Origin: Paulownia fortunei
Taxonomy: Eukaryota; Streptophyta; Magnoliopsida; Lamiales; Paulowniaceae
Assembly: GCA_019321725.1 (NCBI GenBank)
Contig: CM033118.1
Span: 15,960,071 to 16,024,070 of the forward strand
DNA: 64,000 nt
Direction: 5' to 3'
In this document: piece by piece, positions 53,804 to 64,000 of the stretch
Layout of the letters: each line of letters opens with the position of its first letter
Position numbering within the stretch: the first letter of the stretch is position 1
The notes under the pieces: generated by a model
Told to the model about the DNA's origin: nothing
The model's database searches: none
Seen by the model: the letters and a program-made list of their open reading frames with translations, nothing else
Translations under genes and position numbers: made by a program

Positions 53804-54820
53804 GGTAAGGTAAATTACGATGAATTAATGAATATTCTTAAATGGGAAAATGTAGTAGAATTATCTACACAAATTAAATAAATGTAAAGGTATTTAGTAC
53901 AGCAGAAGCCAACACAAACAACAACTCAATTCTATGCTACACACAGCAATGCCATATAGAACGGCTTGAATGTGGCCAAGCCTAAAGGGGTCTTAAATAA
54001 ACTTTAATAAAACTAAGTCATTACCAACAAAGTTTAGTCTGGATTGAGTTTGGTCCAATTTATTATTTAATAAATTATGTTAGGTTGTTGTATTAATATT
54101 AATTCGTAAAGTGTACTTGATATTATCAATTTTATAAGATAATACTCTTACGATTTCTTTTTGTTTTCCCCCTTTCAAAAATTTAATATGTGGTAAAACA
54201 TTAACCAATTGAAGAATTTTATGATTTGTAGAACATCACAAGTTTAATTGCTTATAATTTTAAGTCAATTTGGTTCTGTTGAACTAATTTTTGTTGTACT
54301 TTTCATGTCAATTCGCCCGTCACTATATAAAATTAAATTAAATTTTCTTATAAAAAATACCCAAAACTTTTTATTAATAATTTGAATCGGGTTTAGATAC
54401 ACTCAATTCCATCCATGACATGAAAAATAAATCACAGATTATGGTAAAAAAAATATCAATTATAAAGTAAATATTTTGCAATTACACTTAATTAGTTAAG
54501 TATTTAAAAAAAAAAAACTTGAACTGCACAAGAATTTTTCTCAAAACACACCTTGATTAATTACAACCACCAATCTTACATTAAATATTAATCTTGCTAC
54601 CTAAGCACTTTAGGGTTGTCTTTATTGACATAGTTTATTTTCAATTGATGTTTTGTCATCGATAGAGCATTGATTGATTGGAACCTATACAGTAAATCAA
54701 AGTTGAGGCCTGCCTAAACAAGAAAATTCTAAACAAAGTTATATATTTTATTTTTTATTTATAGTTTGAGTGGGCAATAGATTTTTCAATTGTATTTAAG
54801 GAACCAAGAATTTTCTCATC
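53804..54820. repeat. Repeated segment, copy B, piece 3
   Basis: Aligns with about 12195-13330 of copy A, including AGGTATTTAGTACAGCAGAAGC (22 bases in both), TTCTATGCTACACA and CTTTAGGGTTGTCTTTA. Copy A and B part near TTTTTCAATTGTATTT. It completes the segment split by the two retrotransposons. Confidence 0.75.
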
Positions 54821-57064
54821 TCATTTATAGCGAGTGTCTGTATTTGTAATACTTCTTAATTTAATTATAAAATCTAAACAAGTTAATAAAGTAAAAATAA
54901 AAAAATATTAATTTTTCATCAATATTAGAGTTATAGTTTTAATAAAAGTTCTCATTTTTTACTATAAGAGAAAGAATTTGAATTCATTTGTTATTTCATT
55001 TTGTTGTTAAAATACCATATACATAAATCAAAATTGAGTAGATTTGTTTACAAAACTATAACAGAGCAACTTATTTACAAATAAAATAAAATTTTCAAAA
55101 TAGACTACAAAATAACTCAAAACATGGCATATGAACAAATTTTTGTCCGATTTCTCTAGAGACTCAGTCAACTAAACCTGTACATTTCCACCTGCATTAC
55201 ATGAATCTAATGAGATAAAGGTTCAATAAGGTGAAACTGATGCAATAACAATTAGCATACATGCACATCTCATAAATCATTAAATATATTATTCAATTTA
55301 ACAACTTTCATTCATAAATCATTTTTTAGGGCTCTTGAAGTGTGGTACTTAATTAATAGTGATAGACCGTAGTTTTCAGAATCTGTTCATGTTGATTGAC
55401 CAATAAGAGAAATAATACGGGGTTTTCATACTTGATCTTTCAATCTCAGGTATTAGCCGTATTATGTCTCATTCATTGTGACTTTCCTATACTGATTTTT
55501 CAACCTCAAGTATTTGCCACCATTTGTTTGGTCTGCCGGCCCCTCCCGTATCCGTTGTCTATCCAACCATCAATCAAGTACCATACTTCCTTTTCAAAAA
55601 CCTCATTATATTCTTAATAATATCATGCTTCATGAACCATAAATGCATCAAACATGACATCATTTGACAAATAATGACAATCACATTAAAATATGAATAA
55701 CATTATAGGATTTTTGTGATACAATAAATGAAAGTTTTAACTTACTTCAAGTTCACTTTGTGCTAAATGAAAAAGGTCAATTTTTTTGGAAGATAGAATG
55801 TGTTAAAGACCTACTATAACCAAATAATGTACCTTTCAATATTCTTTTAATAAATTACATAATTTATTCTAATTAAAATCACATACACTTTTCAATCTTT
55901 GGTAAACAATTCCATATCAATTACATGGTTTCAAAAACAATGTATATTCCATATTTTACTACTAATTCAAGACATTAAACATTAGGGCAGTTATTAAATA
56001 CCTAATAATCCGAACATAAATTTTAGGGCAGCCCCCAAACCTTGAACAAAATCTAAAATAACATGAGTAAACTCGATTCAAATTTAAATTAATTATAACC
56101 ATCAATTAAGCAAACTAATTGCTATTGTTTTTAATTATTCATAGGAACTTCCAAACATAATATAAGTATTACAAGATTAATAGAAATAAGTAAATTAAGC
56201 ATATTTTACAATACTATCAATTTTGCTAGAAACTAACTTAACTATCTTGGTTTTGGCTTCAAATCTATCCCACTTGAGTTTTCATTTATACAAAAATATA
56301 GTATAACATGTAACCATCCAAGATACTATAAATTCATCATAAGAAATATTGAAAAAGAATATACCTTGATTAAGTTGGAATTAAGTTTCAAAATTAATGA
56401 TTTTCAAGTTTAAAAGGGTGAAAACTTATTCTAGTTTGTGTTCAATGGATTCCCATGGATTGAATTTAATTTTTGTGAGTAAAAGAGTATAAAAATTTGG
56501 GAGAAACTTTGGAGAAGAAGGGTGATCATTTTTGAGGAGCTTCCACAAGAAGACAGGGTTAAAAATGACTTGTTTGACATTTCAAATAGAAATAAGTGGA
56601 GGGTGATAATTGGTTGACTCATACTTGGTGTTTTCTCATGCAATGTAATCTAGTTAACCAACTAATCAAATTGCACCATTTTATATATTTTTAGTTTTTA
56701 GGCAAATGGAACATATTTCAAACAAATATTTAATCACTTTAGAATATAATCAGTATGGAGCAATATGAATAATTCATTTCATGACTATTCAACACATCAA
56801 TCTTCCTTAATTGAAATATCGAACTTTTCACAGTAAAAAAATACTTAAGGAATATGTTAAATCAAGAAATAAAAGTTTGATTTCATATTTCATGTACTAA
56901 TGCATATTAAAGCATAAATGGAGTATATAATAACAATTATTTATATTCGTACAATCATACTATTTATATGTCATAATTCGATAATGCACATTGATTAAAT
57001 ACATATTTATATAAAATATTTATTATTGATTATATACGAGAGAATTGGGTATTATAATATTTTA
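54821..57064. other. Gene-free DNA inside the repeat region
   Basis: No equivalent in copy A, so it may be inserted DNA. No LTR, TIR or conserved coding frame was recognised. The short frames at 55396-55617 and 56431-56643 show no domain. The element class, if any, is unknown. Confidence 0.45.
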
Positions 57065-58390
57065 ATTTTATTTTCCACTGGACCCACTGTAGGGATGTCA
57101 GTCTTAACTTGTTTATTTTAAATTGCAATGCACTTTTAATCCCAAGGGATGTTGTAATTTTGGTGTCATGCTTAAAAAAAATTACAGATTTAGTCTATAA
57201 TTTCAATCACATCGTTGAGTTTTGAACTGAAAATTACATTTATGTAGCTAATTCACCCATTTGGAGGGGGAAAATGGGTGAGCCTTCGTTTTCTAGGAGG
57301 AAAATTACCACTCACCTCCATAAAAGGTGGAAAATTTAGCCTTCTATGTTCTCATTTTCAAAACTCAATTTCTAATTCTATACTATTTTAAAATACAAAA
57401 TCATATTCATTTGATTTATTTTCAATGAAAATGTCAATTTTATCTTTTTATTTTTTCACAAAAAACATCATCTCAAATCTACAATTTCAATTCTCAACTC
57501 TATAAATAACCCTAATTTGTCACTTGTAAATCATTATTCTCATCATTTTAATTCAAATTACATTAGTGGGATCCACCACTACAAATTATATATATTTAAT
57601 ATATCTCACAATCTATAAATCTTACAAATAAAATATTATACTCAAATTAAATATTCAAAATAGACCTTACTACTATCACTCTCATCTATCTAATATATAA
57701 TTATTTTCAATCTACATAGATCCACCACCTTTCAAGTCATCTCAATAATTATTATGTTTAAATTAAATATTCAAAGTGGATTCCACTAGTATCAATTTTA
57801 CAAATTATTATATACATAAAATTATGAAAATGATACTATAAAACACACAAACAAACATCATTTCATTTTTATCATGTTCTTTCGTATTTAAAATTCTCAT
57901 AAAATTACTCAACCAAATATATTCTTATTTTCAAACCTATATAAAATCTCATTTTCATTCATTAATCTAGACATAATTTTATTTTCACACAAAAGTCAAT
58001 ACAAAATCAAATTCTCAATAAAAATATTAAAAAATAGAATTCTCACTGAAAACATAACCCTACAAAAACCAAATTTTAGCCAAAAAAACTGATTTTGCAG
58101 CCATCTTCATCATTATCACTTGTAAATAAAAAATAAAATAAAATAAAATAAAAATCTTGTAAGAAAAATATTTTCATCAACACAATCAAATGATTTGCCA
58201 CTGCAAAAAACTACTCCACTAAGAACTTTCAAGACAAATGAATTTTTTTCTAGAAATATAATTTAAAATAAGTGAAGTAATGATATTAAATATAATATAT
58301 ATATATATATATATATAGTTTAAGTAGAGTTGTAAGAACACATTAAAAGAACCACACTAATAATAACAGAAAAAGATATGGCAGAATGAA
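57065..58390 (+). repeat. Conserved repeat block, copy 2 (partner 15740-16250)
   Basis: Begins near CACTGTAGGGATG and carries GTGAGCCTTCGTTTTCTAG, ACCTCCATAAAAG, AATAAAAATCTTGTAAGAAAAAT and AAAAAGATATGG in the same order as copy 1, with about 800 bp of extra A/T-rich sequence (57340-58120) in the middle. Confidence 0.65.
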
Positions 58391-58409
58391 TGACTTACAA
58401 AGTTATCTT

Positions 58410-58835
58410 TTTTATTTTATTTTTTTAGTTTGAGTGGGCTATAGATTTTTCAATTGTATTTATAATATTTAGCAAGAATATTCTACTTTGAAATTTAGTT
58501 CACCTATATCTAGTTAATTTTGTAACAAATATATATTTGTAATTGTTTGTGAATGATTGTTCTATTTAAAATGTAAACTAATCACAAAATAAAAATAAAT
58601 TTACTTGACTGAAATACAACCAAACTATATAATTTTCACTTAGTTTCACGTCTTCATGTTAATTAGGATTGCTATTATACTATATAGCAATACAATTAAG
58701 AAGTTAACATATTTATATGAACTAGATTCTTCTGCACTAGTTCAGGTTTATTAGGATGAATGATTATTTATTATAATACAAGAATTGAAGGTTCAAGGTG
58801 ATCCTTGGACCAAAATAAAGAACAATCGTCCTACG
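58410..58835 (+). repeat. Further copy of the 13.3-13.65 kb repeat
   Basis: Aligns with 13300-13650: GAGTGGGC, AGATTTTTCAATTGTATTT, ACAAATATA, TGATTGTTCTATTT and ACAAGAATTGA are shared in order. A related but shorter match is at 54760-54800 and a more degenerate one at about 58985-59170. The blocks therefore occur more than once in tandem-like order. Confidence 0.65.
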
Positions 58836-59726
58836 AGACTAAAAATTGTCCAAAACTTAGTATTAGAACTAAAATTTGTAATGAAAAACTAATTTACGAG
58901 ATTAAATTTGAATTTTTTTTAAAATATACACCCACATAAACTACGAGACTGAAAATATATTTTTCCCTTAAATTGCTGTTATTATCATTGTTAGAGCATT
59001 CAGACTTTTAGTCCATGCAGCAAAAATCAAAGTTGAGGCCGTGAGACCACCCTAAATGACAAGGCACCATTAATGAAACAACCAAACTTATTTTTTTTAT
59101 GATGGCCAATAGATTTTTTGGCTGTATATTTATCACCTAACCGGAAAGTTCTACTTCAAATTTGGTTGCCCTTATAATAACTAAACTTATTATATATATA
59201 TAATTATAATTATAAATAATTTATAATCAATTGAAATTTCTAGAGTAAGAACCAATCCTAATGAATAGTAGGCATCTGAATATATATATATGGCTTGAAT
59301 GCTTTCAATACAAAAATTATTATAGTTTCTCCCTCCCAAATAAGTCTTTTTTTTTTTTTGGGTGGGGGGATATTTTCAAGATAAGCCTTTATTTTTTATT
59401 TTTAAAAAAATACAAATTTAGTTAAATTAATGATGTGATATTATTAATTATAATTGTGACTTTCGAAGACAATAGTATTAATTTCATCTAAAATTGTGGG
59501 TCGAGTCAATAATAAGTGTATTATATACGGCAATCAAACTGAATTATACCTTCGTGGTTAGAGTAAGGCCTCGTCTTTTGAAGAGGTGTATTTCTGATAT
59601 TTCGACCCCATTTTGAATATGAAATAATAAAGACAAAACAAAGAAAATTAGATATAACTAACTAAAGCAACACCCATTCAAAAATTTTACTAACAACCCA
59701 TGAATATGTGTAGCGTGAATATGTAT
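58836..59726. other. Gene-free DNA before Copia element 3
   Basis: Contains a degenerate repeat copy at about 58985-59170 and a possible tRNA-derived fragment at 59560-59610. No coding sequence was seen. Confidence 0.5.
59556..59612 (+). other. Possible decayed tRNA-derived (SINE head) fragment
   Basis: TGGTTAGAGTAAGG resembles a tRNA D-arm/A-box, CCTC...GAGG could pair as a short anticodon-like stem, and ATTTCGACCCC resembles a B box. An intact cloverleaf cannot be drawn. The call rests on word similarity only. Confidence 0.25.
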
Positions 59727-61936
59727 TGTTAGAGTAGGATGTACAACGATTCAATTAAATTGAGTATATTATATTTTTTTATTTTTGTAAAGATGATTTT
59801 ATTGAAAATCATATTAATAAAAAGATATTTTTTTTTATTTTATGTCTTGCATTTTTTTTTATTTCTACACATTAGATAAAGTATTTAGACCAAATTTAGC
59901 TACGGGGTATGGTCGCGCATATGATGGTGATCATGGAACATGCCTCTAAGGATTTGGTTTTAAATAAGTTTCGAGTCGAGAGCTTTTTGAGATAGGACAT
60001 CAAATAGCTCAATAAGATTCGTACATATAATATATGCTCGAGAGATGAGAATATCACATTCCATTAGCATTAGCATAGAGACGTAAGTACATGTATGTGG
60101 GTGCTTGTTAGGCAACAAATACACCGAATATGGCCCACAAGAAATTTTTAGTTGGAAACTTTACCCGTCGAAATAAGAATTTCTGTGTTACGATATTACA
60201 CAAATAGTCCTCAGACTTGAAGCACGATGGTAGCCTTGTGTGCATCCTACAGCACTTTAATATATCTTCTGATTGCTTGACAATCACAAATGGGGTATGT
60301 TGGGTGTTGCATTGGTGTGCATGGAGGTTTGTCAGTGGCCAACATAGAATTCGACACTTGTCTTTTTAAACAAGGGAATCTCTTGTGTTTTCATTGTTCA
60401 TGATTCAAAAACCTTGGTCAAGGCAATATGAATTGTGATTCATCAAGAATCATTGAAACTTAAAATGGGATCACAGTTATTGAATCACTTAGGCTTTCGA
60501 CTTATAATCCATGTCTTAGATTCAATCAGGAGATTAGCTGTTGAAAGGACCGTACGTGTATGGTACTCGCAACTGAAATATGTTTACACGCTATTTCACC
60601 TAAGACTAATTTGCCATGATTACTTGTTAGGTGTTTTCATGGATAGTGAGGTTTTTGGAATTAAGGAGTTGATTCCAAGCGGATTAATTAATTGGAATAA
60701 TTTTTATTCATAAGTTGCAAATGTTGCAAATACACTACTAGCTTAGTAGTGAACCTAAGAGGGTCACACATCTTTATGAAAAGTAACATTTCTAATTTTA
60801 GATTTTATCCAATGGTTGGAAATTAATTAATTAATACTGATCAATTAATTAAGAGTTCTATTTAATTTAATAGTTAAATTAAATTATTCAATTAAGTAAT
60901 TGGATTATTTAATTGGACCTAATTTGATTAGGAAACCCAATTGGAGTAAATTAAATTAATCAATTGGATTGATTAAATTGGGATTGAATCAATTGAATTG
61001 ATTTGAGGATTTTTGAGTCCAAACCCAAAATAAATATAGATCACTTAAGAAGCCCACTAAAGTATGAAGAGAATAAATTAAATAAATATAATTTATTTAA
61101 TTAACATATTATAGATAAATAAATATAGTGATCAATTTTATAGGATAAAATAGGCCACTAAGATTTAATTTATGTATAAATATAATTATAGTATATATAT
61201 GATATATATCTATCTTAATATTATTTGAAAAGTTCAAATTAATATCAACAATGTATGTAGACAATTTTGATGATTAATGTAGTCTCAAATTAGTCCACAT
61301 ACAATAGAAGAGTGAAAAGAGAAGAGTTTTTGAAAGATTTGGAATCCTTTTAAGATAAGGTTTTGAAGTAGTTCAAAATAGAAAAATTTTCCAAAAGTTC
61401 GAAAAGGATTAAAATTTTCTGCCCTATATATATGAGGGATGAAAATTACATAATTCAATTCAAAAATTTGAGCAAAAATATTTTGTTTAAAGTCTTTTAT
61501 TTTTACTTTTCAAGAAAAGAAAAGAAAGAAAAAGAAAATCAATTTCTTATTATTTTTTTCATATTATTGTTTCAAAAACTTAAAGAATCAATCTTTATTG
61601 TTCTTGAAAATATACTTCGGTTCTACATTAGTAAACAATTAGAAGGATACTAGCGAATCCTTTTGATTGATGTTGCTTTCCGTATCGTGGACTTGATAGA
61701 GGGAAGACACTTGGATCCTTACGAGTTCTGATAGTCCAGGATAAGCAATTAATTGCTTCATTGCTTACAACAATCGGAGTGCACGAAAGGTATAATCCAA
61801 TTTTATATTTATTTATATATTCACTTGAATAAACGAGATCGTTAAAATCGCTTTCGAATCAAAGGGTTAAATTTATGTTTGATAAAAATTTTAATTTTCC
61901 GCTGCGTATACCACTGCGATTATAGCGAAAACAACA
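59727..61936 (+). repeat. 5' LTR of Copia element 3
   Basis: 2.21 kb from TGTTAGAGTAGGATG to AGCGAAAACAACA. Homologous in reverse orientation to both LTRs of Copia element 2, including the AATTAATTAA-rich middle part. Compared with element 2 its first ~25 bp appear deleted between two TTA words. Its 3' LTR lies beyond the window. Confidence 0.9.
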
Positions 61937-61937
61937 G

Positions 61938-61950
61938 TGGTATCAGAGCC
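61938..61950 (+). other. tRNA-iMet primer-binding site of Copia element 3
   Basis: TGGTATCAGAGCC is an exact match to the complement of the initiator tRNA-Met 3' end and follows the LTR after one base. Confidence 0.9.
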
Positions 61951-63472
61951 ACGGTTTCACTTATTTAGTGAATTTTGAATTTATGAATACATGTTTTTAA
62001 ATTGTTTAAATTCATGTTAATTATGTAAAATTTGATTTTGCATATTTTAGAAATTTTTAATTGGAATAATTTTAATTGCTTATTTAAATTGTTTAAATAT
62101 GAAAAAAAAATAAAATTTGTCGGCGTGCCCACAGCCACCCGATAGCTGGGCGCCCGGCGCTAGGTGGGCGCCTGGCGCCCTGGCAGCAATGGTGCTGCTC
62201 GTCGTGTCGTTCCGGGTTTGTTTTTTTTTTATTTTTTTTTATTTTTTGGAATATTAAAATTAAATGTTAATTTTAATTATTTCTGAAAAATTATTTTTCA
62301 AGCAATTAAAAATTATACCAAGTTAAAAGAAAAATTGCGTTTAACAATTTGGTAAATTTACATATTTTGATAATTACATATGATGTTAATTATGAGCATG
62401 TATGGGATGATAATGAATCATTGGACCAATGTGATTGGTTTTATTTAATATTTTTGGATTTTAAAATGGGGCCTGAGAGCCTCTTATTTCATTTATGTAA
62501 GTTATTTTATTTTCTGTAAAGAGAGTAGAATATATGGTAAGGTTTTTCTTTTTCTTTAGAAGATGAAGGAGAATAAAAAGGAAGGCCATGTTTGTATGGG
62601 ATACAATTATGTAATAGAATAGGTTCTATTACATTTTATTACCCTTAGACTGACCTTAGGTCCATTTTTGGCTCAAATGGACCGCATGAGACTAGTTCAT
62701 GATCATCTATTTATTTAAGTATGTATTAGATACATGCTTAGGATTTTTTTTAATGCTTTTATACTTGCGGAATGATATTATGATGTCATGCATTAAATAA
62801 CCAACCTAATTTAAATTATGATGAGGTTTTGGATACAATTAAACCCCACTTAATTTATTAAAATTAAGTAAAAGAATTTTTTTGAAAATTCGATTTCAAA
62901 CAAAAATGGACAAGTTAGGTTGGATCTATCGTTCCATGCCTACCATAAAAAATAAAGACATGACGACTGCTACCGTACTTGATCACTGACCATGAGTCGT
63001 AGGGTGGTCTTGTGTTGGAAAGCTGTGATCTCTACCAAGCATTGAGATGCTCGTGGGATGAAATCGTCATTATGTTGGTCATGAGTCGTGGGATATTTTG
63101 ATGTTCTATCTACACGAATGTTTGATGGGTATTGTTTGACACTTAGTACCATATGGGCTCATAAAATTGGGGTATATGAGAAGAGGTGAGGTAAAACAAA
63201 CTTGAGGGTTGTATAGTGATACAATTGTCAAAGAGTTGACTACCAATAAAAATATTTCATGGGCTCATAAAATTGGGGTGTGAAATATTTCCATTGAACC
63301 TCAAACTCACTAGGAAATTTGATTTCCCGAAATTCCATTAGGGGTGATGAAATTCGAAAAAAAAAATAGTGGGAGACATTTAGTATTAAAGACCTTATAT
63401 TAAATGAATATGTTTTTCCCATAGTTTACTCATTTTCTGCTTCGTGCATATTTTGTAGATTATACTACTAAA
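61951..63472 (+). other. Leader of Copia element 3
   Basis: About 1.5 kb between primer-binding site and gag, homologous to 50052-51503 on the other strand. No conserved protein is encoded. It carries the GC-rich island at 62118-62215. Confidence 0.75.
62118..62215. repeat. GC-rich structured island in Copia leader (copy 2)
   Basis: Contains GGGCGCCCGGCGC followed shortly by GGGCGCCTGGCGCCC, which can fold on itself and as two self-complementary palindromes. It lies in the same leader position as 51217-51345, but the exact sequence differs. Confidence 0.7.
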
Positions 63473-64000
63473 ATGGCAAAGAATCCACTTGCAACAATCC
63501 TTGAACAAAACAAATTAACTGGACCTAATTTTGTCGATTGGCTAAGAAACTTGAAGATAGTTTTTCAGTCAGAGAGAGGGCATATGTTCTCGACACTGCG
63601 CCTCCTTCGGTACCACTGGAGGATATTACTTCAGAGGATTATGTAGGTTATTTACGTCATGTAGATGATAATTTGCAGGCTCGATGTTACATGCTGGCAT
63701 CGATGTCAAATGAGCTGCAGATGCAGAATGAGAATCAAGATACTGCTTATGGGATCCTTATTCACCTACAAGAGTTGTATGGTAAAAGAACTCGGCAGAC
63801 GAGATATCAGATCTCAAAAGAGCTTTTCAGATATCGTATAACTGAGGGCTCTTCAGTCCATGATCATGGATTGAAGATGATAGTCCTTATTGAAAGGCTG
63901 GCGTTCCTTGGAATCGTTATGGAGAACGAACTCTATACAGACCTTTTGCTGCAGTCTCTGCCTCCATCATTTGACACCTTTGTTATCAGCTTTAACATGC
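63473..64000 (+). pseudogene. Copia element 3 gag start, frameshifted, cut by window end
   Basis: ATG at 63473 opens a gag frame with LATILEQNKLTGPNFVDWL. A shift occurs at about 63570, after which the family frame continues without a stop to the window end (RYQISKELFRYRI, then ELYTDLLLQSLP). It is homologous to the gag of Copia element 2 (50051-49356) but much less decayed. Gag forms the retrotransposon particle. The rest of the element lies outside. Confidence 0.85.

Noticed and set aside
63240..63422. Short frame in the leader of Copia element 3, similar to one at 50102-50413
   Set aside because: The similarity follows the DNA homology of the two leaders; the frames differ in length and are on the antisense side of the elements.

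Overview
This is nuclear DNA from a flowering plant, most likely a eudicot. It is AT-rich, has GT-AG introns and many AT/CA microsatellites, and much of it is old retrotransposon and DNA-transposon sequence. I cannot name the species. Only two ordinary genes are visible, both on the + strand. I see no rRNA, intact tRNA or CRISPR array.

Layout. (1) 1-5.1 kb holds a cytosolic HSP101/ClpB1 disaggregase gene with a likely 5'UTR intron and six coding exons. One base is missing in exon 1, so the frame breaks after about 95 codons although everything downstream is conserved. (2) 5.1-16.5 kb is gene-free. It holds small degenerate TIR elements, a pair of ~400 bp direct repeats around tandem repeats with Pol III-like boxes, a C-rich tract, and a 1.5 kb element with ~120 bp inverted ends. 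(3) 16.6-21.8 kb is a decayed Mutator-like element: a single-frame MURA-type transposase with 12 premature stops and no frameshift, followed by the C-terminal part of a Plant Mobile Domain protein. (4) 22.2-27.0 kb is an apparently intact flavonoid 3'-hydroxylase gene (CYP75B, 517 aa, three exons). Its short promoter has MYB-type AC elements and, upstream of them, a GCGCTTTC hairpin array. (5) 28.4-33.6 kb is an old Ty1/Copia element with ~330 bp LTRs whose RT has lost the YVDD aspartates. (6) 35.5-54.8 kb is a repeat segment homologous to 11.2-13.6 kb, split by two LTR retrotransposons: a Ty3/Gypsy deletion derivative (35.8-41.4 kb, minus strand) and an 11.7 kb Ty1/Copia element (42.1-53.8 kb, minus strand). 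The Copia 3' LTR itself carries a solo LTR of the same Gypsy family. (7) 54.8-59.7 kb is gene-free with further copies of blocks seen at 13-16 kb. (8) From 59.7 kb to the end is the 5' LTR, primer-binding site, leader and gag start of a second copy of the same Copia family, cut by the window edge.

The two genes serve unrelated processes: HSP101 in protein disaggregation after heat, and F3'H in B-ring hydroxylation of flavonoids. Nothing suggests a functional cluster. The main interest is the HSP101 frameshift, the transition-like decay of the MULE-PMD element, the repeat-derived DNA next to the F3'H promoter, and the readable order of nested insertions.
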